From the NCBI GenBank assembly GCA_002375495.1, contig DFLU01000007.1, forward strand, positions 83,050 to 147,049: a stretch of 64,000 bases of DNA, given 5' to 3'. Position numbers and translations under genes: made by a program. The notes under the pieces were generated by a model, which was not told where the DNA came from, ran no database searches, and worked only from the letters and a program-made list of their open reading frames with translations. Shown piece by piece: positions 7,917 to 16,573 of this stretch. Within the stretch, counting starts at the first letter, position 1; every line of letters begins with the position of its first letter. The DNA comes from Flavobacteriaceae bacterium UBA3611 (GTDB lineage Bacteria; Bacteroidota; Bacteroidia; Flavobacteriales; Flavobacteriaceae).

Positions 7917-8484
7917 GATGTACATCGGTGTTTTTTATATGCGGCGCCAAGAGTGAATATAGCTCTTTTCTTCCCCGAAACATTCTAATTTTAATATTGT
8001 CTTCTGATAACTCCGTAATTTCTGAAATTTCCCTGACGGAAAGATCCTCAAAATAATAAAAAGTCAACAAGGCTGCATTGGTCTCAGATAGTTGCATAAT
8101 ACATTGTTGAATGAGCTCCTTTTTCTCTTTTACAATAAGTTGTTGAAGCCCATTCTCAACTCCATCCATTGCAACGTCAGACAGTTGTTCTATATCGGTA
8201 TGCGCCACTTTCCTGCGTTGTTGTTTGATATAATCTAATGCTTTTCTATACGCAATGCTATACAGCCAACTGGAAAATTTAGATCTTCCTTCAAAAGTTG
8301 CTAATTTCTCATAGGCTTTTACAAACGAATCTTGCGCAATCTCTTCGGCAGCCTCCCGCTGTTTTACCATGCGCAAAATTATGGTAAAAACAAAATTCTG
8401 ATACCGTTCTACCAATACCCCAAACGCATGGCTATGGCCTTGCAATGTTTTATCAATTAGGTCTTGGTCAGTGTCCTGTTTCAT
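7900..8484 (-). CDS. RNA polymerase sigma factor, ECF family
   Basis: A 194-residue extracytoplasmic-function sigma factor. Region 2 covers about residues 20-90, with the core-binding and -10 recognition segment AEEIAQDSFVKAYEKLATFEGRSKFSSWLYSIAYRKALDY (only key features cited: AEEIAQDSF and SSWLYSIA). Region 4 covers about 120-175, with the helix-turn-helix DLSVREISEITELSEDNIKIR. The gene is first in a two-gene operon with the membrane protein at 7530. It is divergent from the DUF6249 gene at 8636, which might belong to its regulon. Its signal is unknown. Confidence 0.93.
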   Translation of the reverse strand: MKQDTDQDLIDKTLQGHSHAFGVLVERYQNFVFTIILRMVKQREAAEEIAQDSFVKAYEKLATFEGRSKFSSWLYSIAYRKALDYIKQQRRKVAHTDIEQLSDVAMDGVENGLQQLIVKEKKELIQQCIMQLSETNAALLTFYYFEDLSVREISEITELSEDNIKIRMFRGRKELYSLLAPHIKNTDVHHGKAI

Positions 8485-8635
8485 TTTATAGTAAGACGCG
8501 TTGTTTTCAGATTTGGTTACAATAAAAACGGTAAACCTTTTAATAAAAATATATCTTGAATGTTGTAACCAATCAAAATACTGTGCCGTCTTAGTAGTAA
8601 ATCAATTCATCATTCATCTTTAAAAAACACTTATT

Positions 8636-8983
8636 ATGGGATCTGAAGTTATTATTTTACCATTAATTTTCGGAGTTATCTTCGGAATATTTTACCTATA
8701 CATTTCAGCAAGAAACAAAGAACGTTTGGCGCTGATCGACAAAGGCGCCCATGCTTCTATTTTCTACGGAAAAGATCGAAAAGTCACACCCATCTGGAAA
8801 GTAATTGTGATTAACCTAGCCTTACTACTCATGGGAATAGGTGCAGGCACGCTACTATCTGAAATTATAGTTCAAGCGGGTATGGAAGAAAGCGTTGCCC
8901 GCCCAGGAACCATCTTTTTAATGGCTGGGGTTGGCTTATTTCTCGGGTTTGTACTAACAAAAAAATTAAACAAAGATTCGTAA
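8636..8983 (+). CDS. DUF6249-like membrane protein
   Basis: A 115-residue membrane protein. Helix 1 (about 5-22) is followed by a cytoplasmic segment with ARNKERLALIDKG, then two helices at about 57-75 and 90-107. The 'ARNKERLALIDKG' motif after the first helix is typical of DUF6249-type small membrane proteins in Bacteroidota. It is divergent from the ECF sigma gene at 8484, with a 151-base gap that may hold both promoters. It is followed by a terminator (9003-9046). Confidence 0.75.
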   Translation: MGSEVIILPLIFGVIFGIFYLYISARNKERLALIDKGAHASIFYGKDRKVTPIWKVIVINLALLLMGIGAGTLLSEIIVQAGMEESVARPGTIFLMAGVGLFLGFVLTKKLNKDS

Positions 8984-9002
8984 AATCTGAAGTTAACGAT
9001 AG

Positions 9003-9046
9003 AGCCGTTTTGAGATCGATTGTATTTCAGAACGGCTTTCTTTTTT
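9003..9046 (+). terminator. Rho-independent terminator after the DUF6249 gene
   Basis: Stem AGCCGTTTTGA (9003-9013) / TCAGAACGGCT (9027-9037) with one G-T pair, followed by TTCTTTTTT. Confidence 0.8.
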
Positions 9047-9054
9047 GAAAAACT

Positions 9055-9627
9055 ATGGAGTCGAAAAAAATAATATCCATTATAGAATGGGCGGTACGAA
9101 TTAATGTATTTCTGAAATTGTGTAATTACGGAATCGGGAAAATTATGAATGGTCAGTTCTACCTAAAAGATTCCATTCCTGAAGCAATTGCCTCCACCCC
9201 ATTAAGTGAAGTGGGGAGCTATGATCTTGCTTGGACCTTTTTCGGACACTCAAAATCCTACATACTGTTTATAGGAATCTCACAAATTGTTGGTGCACTT
9301 CTATTCTTACTTCCAAAGACCAAGCTGTTGGGTGGCTTTATTTTAATCCCCATACTGCTCAACATCATCGCAGTAGATTACTTTTTCGGTGTGGCCTACG
9401 GAGCACTTTTTAGCGCTTGTTTCTATCTAGTAAGTATTTTATGGGTGCTATATTTAGGAAAAAATCAGGTGTTCGATGCCATCAAAAAACTTTTGCCAGT
9501 CCGGAAAAGAGAATTTTTACCATTGAAAGGGAAAATATGGACTGTTTTGGGGGTGCTTAGCATTTTGGGGATTTTATTTGTGATCGAGTTTTGGGGAATT
9601 GGTTATTTTGGGTACGAAGATCGATAA
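9055..9627 (+). CDS. DoxX-like membrane protein
   Basis: A 190-residue protein with about five membrane helices (roughly 15-30, 70-87, 92-110, 115-135, 160-178). The N-terminal FLKLCNYGIGKIMNGQFY segment and the helix layout resemble the DoxX/MauE-like superfamily, whose members act in quinone-linked redox or have no known role. The start codon is 18 bases after the terminator of the previous gene, so transcription is probably initiated close by or by read-through. It ends one base before the convergent stop at 9629. Confidence 0.65.
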   Translation: MESKKIISIIEWAVRINVFLKLCNYGIGKIMNGQFYLKDSIPEAIASTPLSEVGSYDLAWTFFGHSKSYILFIGISQIVGALLFLLPKTKLLGGFILIPILLNIIAVDYFFGVAYGALFSACFYLVSILWVLYLGKNQVFDAIKKLLPVRKREFLPLKGKIWTVLGVLSILGILFVIEFWGIGYFGYEDR

Positions 9628-9628
9628 C

Positions 9629-11254
9629 CTATTTAATGATAACGTTGCTGTAATTAGAATTGATAGTTAACGCTCTTGGTGAATTTTCACTCTTGTTGAA
9701 TCCTTTTACCAACACTCTACCGTATTCTTTTTTATGATTGGCCTGTAATGATCTTGGATATTGCAATGTAGATTTCCTACCGTTGAAATAAAACGTGTAA
9801 TCAGATGACGGCAATTCTAACGTGGCATTGGTATCATCTAAGACGATGTCTATTGAAGTGAATTTTGATGAAATCTTATTGATGAACAAACTTCCAATAA
9901 ATCCTTTGATATAGGCTTCATTCTTTAATTCGTTAATTATTACATTACTAGAATTAGCGTTCAGGTTGATGTTTTCAACAGAATTCAGTTTGCAATTATC
10001 TACATACTGTACTGCCAGCACACCATTACCCCAATAATTTACTTCAATTGGGGCGTAAGAGGCATTGATGAGGGTTTTCCCCCCATCAATGCTATTTGCT
10101 GTTAATGCTGCATAATTTAGTGTAGCGCGCACATTGGTCACATCTGCCATTTTAATCTCCCCATGACGCACGTTGATGTCTGTCTTGGTGTTTTTCGGCA
10201 TTCTGATGATGATTGTTTTCTTCGCCTTTTTGTTCGGTTTTTTATTGAAAAGTGGATTTCTGTTATCACTTCGTATAATGGTAGTTCTATTTCCATTTTC
10301 GTCGATGATTTCTTCTTTGGAGTAGTTGCTCTCTTCAAATTGCTTGGCCCATTCTTCGGCATCCTTCTCGAACTGCTGGCCCCATTTCTCCATGTCTTTA
10401 CCAAAGTTTTCGCCCCATACTTCCATCTTCTTTCCAAATTTTTCACCAAAATCTTCACCCCACTTCTCCATACGCTTTTCGAAATCGGGACCGAAGTTCA
10501 TTTCAAACGATTTTCCGAAGTTCTCACCCCATTTTTCCATACGGACTTCAAAATCTTTACTCCATGAATCTAAATTTTTCAACCAACGGTCGGTTTCTTT
10601 AACGGTTACATTGGTACCGTATTTTCGGTTCAATTCATCTACATACGATTGCTTACTTTTTTCATATTTACTACGATCAAAAGTATAAGCTCCATTGTTG
10701 TTGAAATTGTAGTTAGTGAATCCATCTCCAGATTTAATACTAGGCTTCACATCACTATAAGGCCAATTTGGCATATTTTGCATTTCTGGAATTTCGGGTA
10801 CTTCAATTTTCCAATCTGCGGTGAAAATATCTCCCAGATCACCCAGGCCTTCAAGTCCTTTAAGTGCTTCCAGGCTAGACATGTTTACCAAGTCACCCAA
10901 GTTATCTAGCGAATGTAGGCTTCCCATGGTTTCAAATCCGCCCCAAAGGCTCCCTTCATTAGAGGTAATGACCACTTTTTTACTATTACCCAATACGTCA
11001 AATTTCCAGCTATCGAAAATTTCTTGTTTTTCTTTTTCTGAAAGATTTTCACCTTCTACAAATGCTTCTACTTCAACTTTATCTTTGTTCCAAGTTTCAA
11101 ATACCACATTAGTATGTGAAGTATTTACCTGAACGGTCGCATCATCATTTACAGAGAATGACTCTTTATAGGTGCTCTGTGCATTTGTAATTCCAACACA
11201 TAGAACACATACTGCAGTTACAAGATTACGCTTGTATGTTATTAAATTTTTCAT
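9629..11254 (-). CDS. secreted protein with Trp/Phe-rich helical repeats and a DUF4097-like beta domain
   Basis: A 541-residue exported protein. The signal peptide ends at about residue 26 (VGITNAQ). A beta-rich N-terminal part is followed, at 224-310, by at least five repeats of the pattern MEKWGENFGK / MEKWGEDFGE / MEVWGENFGK / MEKWGQQFEK / AEEWAKQFEE: amphipathic helix units of about 11 residues with regularly spaced Trp and Phe. A basic patch KKPNKKAKK (about 336-344) precedes a repetitive beta domain (345-541, with repeated Asn-rich turns) like the putative adhesin / DUF4097 family. It is the third gene of the ECF operon starting at 12387 and overlaps the anti-sigma-like gene by 29 bases. 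Role unknown; an envelope or surface function is likely. Confidence 0.8.
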   Translation of the reverse strand: MKNLITYKRNLVTAVCVLCVGITNAQSTYKESFSVNDDATVQVNTSHTNVVFETWNKDKVEVEAFVEGENLSEKEKQEIFDSWKFDVLGNSKKVVITSNEGSLWGGFETMGSLHSLDNLGDLVNMSSLEALKGLEGLGDLGDIFTADWKIEVPEIPEMQNMPNWPYSDVKPSIKSGDGFTNYNFNNNGAYTFDRSKYEKSKQSYVDELNRKYGTNVTVKETDRWLKNLDSWSKDFEVRMEKWGENFGKSFEMNFGPDFEKRMEKWGEDFGEKFGKKMEVWGENFGKDMEKWGQQFEKDAEEWAKQFEESNYSKEEIIDENGNRTTIIRSDNRNPLFNKKPNKKAKKTIIIRMPKNTKTDINVRHGEIKMADVTNVRATLNYAALTANSIDGGKTLINASYAPIEVNYWGNGVLAVQYVDNCKLNSVENINLNANSSNVIINELKNEAYIKGFIGSLFINKISSKFTSIDIVLDDTNATLELPSSDYTFYFNGRKSTLQYPRSLQANHKKEYGRVLVKGFNKSENSPRALTINSNYSNVIIK

Positions 11255-11858
11255 TGTCTAAATTTTTAAGTTCTTTTAATTTGTTTTTCAGTTTGAACAG
11301 CAAATCCAAACGTAATTTCAAATTATCTATTAATGCGTTGATTGTTGCCTCGGTGGGCCCCATCTCGGTTAGTTCGTTATTTAATCTTTTGTACTCTACA
11401 TCCAGTTCGGCAATACGCTCCATATAGCCATCTATCAATTCTTTATTTTCGTCGTCTGGCTCTAAAGATGCTAATTGCACTTCGATACCCGTGAGATAGA
11501 AATTCTCAACTTTCTTTAAATCTGGCGAAAGATCTCCCAACGTCAGCTTCGGTTGTTTTAAGATATCGGTTGCTTTTATTTCTGGTTCGTCTGATGTTTC
11601 AGCAAATTGTGGATCTCCGTTAGTTGTGCCGTTAAGGCCGGATAGATATTGGTATCCAAAATAGCTAACAGACAAAAGCACCACCACCACTGCAGCGATT
11701 TTTAACCAAAGGAATGTAGCCGTACTAGACGCTGTGTCATTTGGTTTTTCTGGACAATGTTTGTCTAACAATGTTTCAAAATCACTAATATGCCCATCTG
11801 GCATGGTCCTGGTTTTTTCAGGACGGTTCTTCAGCATTTCTCTAATATCCTGTGCCAT
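11226..11858 (-). CDS. putative anti-sigma factor, single-span membrane protein
   Basis: A 210-residue protein. A cytoplasmic N-terminus (1-48) containing ISDFETLLDKHCPEKP is followed by one membrane helix (about 50-70) and a periplasmic part. The end (about 135-205) is a Leu/Lys/Glu-rich coiled coil. It overlaps the end of the ECF sigma gene by 17 bases and the secreted protein by 29 bases, so all three are coupled. Topology and position fit a membrane anti-sigma factor that senses the periplasm through its coiled coil, but sequence alone does not prove sigma binding. Confidence 0.75.
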   Translation of the reverse strand: MAQDIREMLKNRPEKTRTMPDGHISDFETLLDKHCPEKPNDTASSTATFLWLKIAAVVVVLLSVSYFGYQYLSGLNGTTNGDPQFAETSDEPEIKATDILKQPKLTLGDLSPDLKKVENFYLTGIEVQLASLEPDDENKELIDGYMERIAELDVEYKRLNNELTEMGPTEATINALIDNLKLRLDLLFKLKNKLKELKNLDNEKFNNIQA

Positions 11859-12387
11859 ATTGTAAGTGTTTTAATTGTTCTTTTAATTGTAATTTTCCTC
11901 GGTGTAACTTTGTTCGGGAGGCACTTTCTGTAATTCCCAGAATATCAGCAATCTCTTGGTGGTCATATCCTTCCAAAAGGAATAGTTTGGTGACATCCCG
12001 ATAATTGTCCCCTAGCTTTTCTATTGCCTCCAATACTTCATCTACCGTCCTGTCGTCTGAGACATTCCAGTCACTTTCATCTTCTGCCAGCCGTAGTGTT
12101 TCGTCATACAAAGGCTCTGTTTCTAATTTTCTAGCTTTAAGGGCATCCAAGCACGTATTTATCACTATTCGTTTTAACCAAGCGCCAAAGGTGACGTCCC
12201 CTTTGAATTGCTCAATTTTTTTAAACGCTTTTATAAATCCTTCTTGGGCTGCGTCTTTCGCCATCGCCTCATCTTTCATATATCGCAGCGCAACTATAAA
12301 CATACCGTCGCAATATTGCTTATACAAAGCCAATTGCGCCTTCCGGTTATTCTCCTTACACTGTGCTACAAGTAAATGATGAGACAA
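11842..12387 (-). CDS. RNA polymerase sigma factor, ECF family
   Basis: A 181-residue ECF sigma factor. Region 2 lies at about 10-80, with AKDAAQEGFIKAFKKIEQF and FGAWLKRIVINTCLDALK. Region 4 lies at about 115-175, with the helix-turn-helix GYDHQEIADILGITESASRT. It is first in an operon with the anti-sigma-like gene (11858) and the Trp-repeat secreted protein (11254). It is divergent from the DUF2383-type gene at 12535, with a 147-base spacer. Its sequence differs from the first ECF sigma at 7900, so the two are not recent duplicates. Confidence 0.94.
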   Translation of the reverse strand: MSHHLLVAQCKENNRKAQLALYKQYCDGMFIVALRYMKDEAMAKDAAQEGFIKAFKKIEQFKGDVTFGAWLKRIVINTCLDALKARKLETEPLYDETLRLAEDESDWNVSDDRTVDEVLEAIEKLGDNYRDVTKLFLLEGYDHQEIADILGITESASRTKLHRGKLQLKEQLKHLQYGTGY

Positions 12388-12510
12388 TTTTGATGGTTTT
12401 TTGGTTGCTGTTCGGGTAAAGGACGAATTTTTTTAATTCATGTTTCACCTCTTAACTAAATTTTAGCTTAAATTAGTGATAAAGTAACTTCTCTCACATT
12501 GGTTTTGTTG

Positions 12511-12518
12511 TACATTTG
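12511..12518 (+). promoter_or_regulatory. -7 promoter element for the four-helix-bundle gene
   Basis: TACATTTG matches TAnnTTTG exactly and ends 16 bases before the start codon at 12535. A TTC is present 19 bases upstream in place of the usual TTG. Confidence 0.55.
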
Positions 12519-12534
12519 GGTAAATTAAAGGAAT

Positions 12535-13095
12535 ATGAAAAATAAATACCCTGACTTTAATAAGCTGAATAGGTTGCTGGTAGCCTGTTTTGAAGCTGAA
12601 AAATTATATTTCAACGCCGCAGATGATGCGAAGACGACAGAATTAAAACGTTTCTTAAATTTTATGGCCGTAGAGCGCAATCGTATGGCAAATACAATTA
12701 GTAACGAACTTAGTTCTAGAGATATCGAACCGTTAAAACTCGATGCTGAAAAAGGACATCAAGACCGTACTTGGGAAGAAATTAAAGATGCTTTAGAGCA
12801 TTTCAACTCTGAAATCATCTTACAGCAATGCATCGCTCGCGACCGAAACAACATCAAGCGGTATGATGAGCTCATTAACAGCCATCAACTACCAGAAATG
12901 ACTTTGGGTATTTTATACAAACAAAAACAACAGTTAGAGTGGTATATAAAGCAGGCTATACAACATAAAGACAATCCCACTACCAAAGAACCATCAACAA
13001 GAGACGAAGCCATGAATGGTCCCTCTGATTCTACTGAAAAAAAAACGACTGAAGTTGACGAACGTGGCAGGATCATCAACCTAAAAGCAATGTAA
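12535..13095 (+). CDS. PA2169-like four-helix-bundle protein (DUF2383)
   Basis: A 186-residue cytoplasmic protein with an all-helical, ferritin-like core (about 1-150). Features such as LLVACFEAEKLYFNAADDAK, 'FMAVERNRMANTI' and 'IILQQCIARDRNNIKRYDELI' fit the DUF2383 / PA2169 four-helix-bundle family. The C-terminal 40 residues are polar and probably disordered. Members often occur with stress genes; here it converges with Ohr and shares a symmetric terminator with it. No metal-binding role can be shown from sequence. Confidence 0.7.
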   Translation: MKNKYPDFNKLNRLLVACFEAEKLYFNAADDAKTTELKRFLNFMAVERNRMANTISNELSSRDIEPLKLDAEKGHQDRTWEEIKDALEHFNSEIILQQCIARDRNNIKRYDELINSHQLPEMTLGILYKQKQQLEWYIKQAIQHKDNPTTKEPSTRDEAMNGPSDSTEKKTTEVDERGRIINLKAM

Positions 13096-13108
13096 TTTAA
13101 ATTGTCAC

Positions 13109-13156
13109 AAACTAAAAAAGCCCTACAAAATTAAAAATGTAGGGCTTTTTTAGTTT
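13109..13156. terminator. symmetric bidirectional terminator
   Basis: A 19-base perfect stem pairs 13109-13127 (AAACTAAAAAAGCCCTACA) with 13138-13156 around a ten-base AT-rich loop. It has A-runs on one side and T-runs on the other, so it can end transcripts from both convergent neighbours (12535 on + and 13171 on -). Confidence 0.92.
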
Positions 13157-13170
13157 AACTGCGAACGGAT

Positions 13171-13599
13171 TTATTCATCCATTAACAGATTTAATGTTAC
13201 AGTAATATTGTCGCGGGTAGCTTTAGAAAACGGACAAATTTCATGTGCCGCATTCACCAAATCCTCACCAGTTTCTTTATCAACATCAGGAATGTAACAG
13301 TCTAATGTAGCTTCCAAGAAAAATCCATCGTCATCTTTGCAAAATCCAATGGTTGCTGCTACGCTGATTTCGCCAGTATCAACCGCTATCCCTTTATCCT
13401 TGGCAACAGCTTCAATTGCGCTGCCAAAGCAAGCCGCATACGCCGCTCCAAAAAATTGCTCAGGGTTTGCGCCGTCACCTCCATCTCCTCCCATCGATTT
13501 TGGTACAGATAAGTTAAAATCTATGGGACCGTCTTCAGAGCTAACGTGTCCGTTTCTTGCTCCTACAGCGGTTGAAGTTGTTTCATATAAGGTTTTCAT
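13171..13599 (-). CDS. organic hydroperoxide resistance protein, Ohr/OsmC family
   Basis: A thiol peroxidase of 142 residues that reduces organic hydroperoxides in the cytoplasm. Both catalytic cysteines are present: Cys57 in AYAACFGSA and Cys122 in EICPFSKATR. The glycine-rich GGDGGDGANPEQFF segment and overall length are typical of Ohr rather than the broader OsmC group. It is transcribed alone. No ohrR-type regulator is adjacent. The start at 13599 begins MKTLYETT, as usual for the family. Confidence 0.95.
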   Translation of the reverse strand: MKTLYETTSTAVGARNGHVSSEDGPIDFNLSVPKSMGGDGGDGANPEQFFGAAYAACFGSAIEAVAKDKGIAVDTGEISVAATIGFCKDDDGFFLEATLDCYIPDVDKETGEDLVNAAHEICPFSKATRDNITVTLNLLMDE

Positions 13600-13686
13600 A
13601 TCTCTATTTTTAAATTAATACAAGTCAATATACCAACGAAAATGTGCTTAAAGAAATGTGGATTCATAAATTTGTCATAAATTTCA

Positions 13687-14781
13687 ATGATGGCAAAGCA
13701 ACCCAAACAATCTAAAATACTTCATGAGAAAGACGGTGTACCTACACCCGATTTCATATCGAAGACCGCTGCTAAAACCATTCAGAAAAATAGAACTACA
13801 GTCATTTCTCCCGAAACGCTTTTAAAAGGAATCCTCGAAAGGAACATCGCTTCCCTAAGTCAAGGGATTACCCTTATTGAAAGTACGGCACCAAAACACC
13901 AACCTAAAGCACAACAACTCATAGAATCCTGTCTACCACACGCCAATAAGAGTATTCGCATCGGTATCACGGGCGTTCCCGGCGTTGGCAAAAGTACATT
14001 TATAGAACAGTTGGGGATGCACCTTACAAGCCAAGGAAAAAAAGTGGCAGTACTCGCGGTAGACCCGAGTAGTTCGTTAAGTAAAGGCAGTATTCTGGGC
14101 GATAAAACCCGTATGGAACGTTTGGTAAACAACCCGAACGCGTATATCAGACCTTCGGCAAGTGGCACTTCCTTAGGCGGTGTGGCTCGTAAAACACGTG
14201 AAGCCATTATCCTTTGCGAAGCGGCAGGTTTTGATGTCATTATTATAGAAACCGTTGGAGTGGGACAAAGTGAAACGGCTGTTCATTCTATGACCGATTT
14301 CTTTTTATTGCTGAAATTGGCTGGTGCTGGAGACGAACTTCAGGGCATTAAACGTGGCATTATGGAAATGGCAGACGCCATCGCCATTAATAAAGCCGAT
14401 GGAGCGAATGTAAAAGCTGCTAAATTGGCGAAGGCATCTTTCAACAAAGCCCTGCATTTATATCCGCCTAAAGCAAATGGTTGGACCCCAAAGACGGTGA
14501 CTTGTTCGGCACTAAATAATGAGGGTATTGCTGAAATCGCTAATCTTATTAACACATATATTTCCGAAGCAAAAGAAACTGATTTTTTTCAGCGGAAAAG
14601 AATGGAACAAAATAAATTCTGGCTCCTACAAACGATCGAGAATAGACTGAAAAGTGATTTTTATGAAAACGCAACCATAAAAAATGCGCTTGAAGAACAA
14701 ATTGAACTTTTACATCAAGGAAAAGTAACACCGTTTCAGGCTGCAGAAATAATTCTTAGTCTTAACAAAAGCTCTTCTTAA
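13687..14781 (+). CDS. meaB: methylmalonyl-CoA mutase-associated GTPase MeaB
   Basis: A 364-residue G3E-family GTPase that gates cofactor loading and protects B12-dependent methylmalonyl-CoA mutase. Walker A GVPGVGKST is at 96-104, followed by VLAVDPSSSLSKGSILGDKTRM, the Walker B-region IIIETVGVGQSE, and the base-specificity motif NKAD. The start could be 13687 or the next ATG at 13690. It overlaps the convergent epimerase gene by 20 bases. No mutase subunit gene is adjacent; the fused mutase at 52389 has its own GTPase domain, so MeaB probably serves a separate mutase outside the window. Confidence 0.95.
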   Translation: MMAKQPKQSKILHEKDGVPTPDFISKTAAKTIQKNRTTVISPETLLKGILERNIASLSQGITLIESTAPKHQPKAQQLIESCLPHANKSIRIGITGVPGVGKSTFIEQLGMHLTSQGKKVAVLAVDPSSSLSKGSILGDKTRMERLVNNPNAYIRPSASGTSLGGVARKTREAIILCEAAGFDVIIIETVGVGQSETAVHSMTDFFLLLKLAGAGDELQGIKRGIMEMADAIAINKADGANVKAAKLAKASFNKALHLYPPKANGWTPKTVTCSALNNEGIAEIANLINTYISEAKETDFFQRKRMEQNKFWLLQTIENRLKSDFYENATIKNALEEQIELLHQGKVTPFQAAEIILSLNKSSS

Positions 14782-15703
14782 ACCAAGCTACCTGTGCCTC
14801 CAAACCTTCTTTTAACCCCGTAGTCGGATTGTAATTCAGGAGTTTTCTAGCTTTATCAATATTGGCCTTGGTGCGCGATTGGTCACCTGGTCTAGCTGGC
14901 TTGTTCTCAACCTGGATGCTGGTTCCCAATATCGCTTCAACAGTTGCAATTCCAGTAGCGGTAGTGTTTTCTTCCTCCGTACCTAAGTTAAAAATTTCAC
15001 CGTTACAAATGCGTTGGTGCTCCAAAACACTCACTATACCATCTACAATATCTTGCACGTATGTAAAACTGCGAAGGTGCTTTTCACTCCCCTCGTACAA
15101 CGGAAAAGCTTTGTTGTTGAGTCCGCAATCTATCAATCGCGTATAGAGTTTATCAGGTCGTTCGCGCGGCCCATACACCGAATACAGTCGCAAGGAAGTT
15201 CCTGTAAGCAATCCGCGTCGTGCATACGCCAACACCAATTGCTCTGCGGCCAATTTGGTGACCCCGTACCAACTTGCAGGAAGGGGCGCTTCGTCTTCAG
15301 CTAAGGTTGCATGCAGACCATACACCGAAGATGTTGCTATATTCACAAAAAAGGGCTTGTGGTCTAATGTTTCCACTACATCTAGCATGCGCTGTGTAGC
15401 GAGAATATTATTGCTTAAATACGATTCGAAAGTACTTGTGGCAGAAATTCCCGGTTGCGCGGCAAAATGAAAAATTGCGTCGGTTTCTTCCGTAATATGC
15501 GCTGCAAGACTGTCAGTTCGAAGGTCTAAATTTTCCACAGAAATACCTTTATCAGCAAGCATAGTTGCATTTTTTCGTTTCAGGGAAACATCGTAATAAT
15601 CTGAAAAATTATCGACAGCAACCACGGTATGCCCTAAAGATTGTAACCTTTCAGCAGTATGGGACCCAATAAAACCAGCAGCTCCTGTAACAAGTATTTT
15701 CAT
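14762..15703 (-). CDS. NAD-dependent sugar-nucleotide epimerase/dehydratase
   Basis: An extended short-chain dehydrogenase of 313 residues, probably a UDP-uronate or UDP-hexose 4-epimerase. The N-terminal NAD-binding motif GAAGFIGSHTAERL begins at residue 7. The catalytic YxxxK is in SWYGVTKLAAEQL, and RLYSVYGPRERPD and NLGTEE are typical of uronate epimerases. The start at 15703 (MKILVTG) is chosen over the ATG at 15730 because the Rossmann fold begins there. It is divergent from the GT2 / LAB_N / ArnT-like operon, so it may supply the activated sugar for it. Confidence 0.9.
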   Translation of the reverse strand: MKILVTGAAGFIGSHTAERLQSLGHTVVAVDNFSDYYDVSLKRKNATMLADKGISVENLDLRTDSLAAHITEETDAIFHFAAQPGISATSTFESYLSNNILATQRMLDVVETLDHKPFFVNIATSSVYGLHATLAEDEAPLPASWYGVTKLAAEQLVLAYARRGLLTGTSLRLYSVYGPRERPDKLYTRLIDCGLNNKAFPLYEGSEKHLRSFTYVQDIVDGIVSVLEHQRICNGEIFNLGTEEENTTATGIATVEAILGTSIQVENKPARPGDQSRTKANIDKARKLLNYNPTTGLKEGLEAQVAWFKKSFC

Positions 15704-15831
15704 GCGTAGTTGTGAAAGTTCAAGTTTCAAAAATAAAGTTTTGGCAGTTTATTTAAGACCCTTGCAGCATTTAATTTAGCAAATAGACCCCAGAAGGCAT
15801 TTGCAAACTGTTTACACTCCAAAAAAAACAA

Positions 15832-15839
15832 TACTTTTG
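15832..15839 (+). promoter_or_regulatory. -7 promoter element of the glycosyltransferase operon
   Basis: TACTTTTG matches TAnnTTTG and lies 17 bases before the GTG start at 15857. A TTT lies about 19 bases upstream in place of TTG. Confidence 0.5.
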
Positions 15840-15856
15840 CACGTAAATATCGCCCT

Positions 15857-16573
15857 GTGCTACCATACCAATTTACCATTATCGTTCCTGTCTATAACGA
15901 AGAAGAAAATCTTGACCGTGTAGAAAAAGAATTGTTGGCTTTCACTAAAATTGCCACAAAAAAAACGAGCATCTTGTTTGTAAATGACGGTTCTAAAGAT
16001 AACAGTCAAGCACTAATTGAAGACATCTGCCAGCGCAACGAGGCGTTTCATTTTATCAATTTTAAAGAAAATCGCGGACTTAGTGCTGCGATAAAAGCGG
16101 GGTTCGACCATGTAGAGACTCCCTTATTGGGTTATATAGACAGCGACCTGCAAACGGCCCCAGAAGATTTTAATTTGCTGCTCGAACGAATTGGAGCATA
16201 CGATCTCGTTACCGGCGTGCGCGCTAATCGAAAAGACAAATTTGTAAAAAATATGTCTTCCAAAATTGCAAACAGCATTCGTAGGGCTTTTACCAACGAT
16301 GGGATGGACGACACCGGATGCCCACTAAAAGTGATTAAAACTGACTATGCCAAGCGAATCCCAATGTTTAAAGGGCTGCATCGTTTTTTACCTGCTATGA
16401 TTTTGCTTCAAAATGGTAAGGTGCTTCAAGTCCCTGTTCAGCATTTTCCGAGAGTGGCAGGTACCGCGAAATTTGGGTTATGGAACCGGCTTTTAGGTCC
16501 GTTAATGGATTGCTTTGCGTATGTTTGGATGAAGAAAAAGTACATCAACTACGAAGTAAAATCGAAAGGATGA
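15857..16573 (+). CDS. glycosyltransferase family 2, dolichol/undecaprenyl-phosphate sugar transferase type
   Basis: A 238-residue GT-A enzyme of the DPM1/GtrB/ArnC type, which moves a sugar from a nucleotide donor onto a polyprenyl phosphate at the inner membrane. Motifs are IIVPVYNEEENL (8-19), FVNDGSKDNS, and the metal-binding DSDLQ (about 94-98) with APEDF. It lacks the C-terminal membrane helices found in GtrB/ArnC. It starts with GTG. Its stop overlaps the next start (ATGA), and the LAB_N and ArnT-like genes follow, a sequence that suggests a lipid-linked sugar pathway. Confidence 0.9.
   Translation: MLPYQFTIIVPVYNEEENLDRVEKELLAFTKIATKKTSILFVNDGSKDNSQALIEDICQRNEAFHFINFKENRGLSAAIKAGFDHVETPLLGYIDSDLQTAPEDFNLLLERIGAYDLVTGVRANRKDKFVKNMSSKIANSIRRAFTNDGMDDTGCPLKVIKTDYAKRIPMFKGLHRFLPAMILLQNGKVLQVPVQHFPRVAGTAKFGLWNRLLGPLMDCFAYVWMKKKYINYEVKSKG

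Noticed and set aside
10163..10690. Long Ser/Phe/His-rich frames on the plus strand opposite the Trp-repeat protein
   Set aside because: They are antisense shadows of the repeated codons of the minus-strand gene; no start context or family match.
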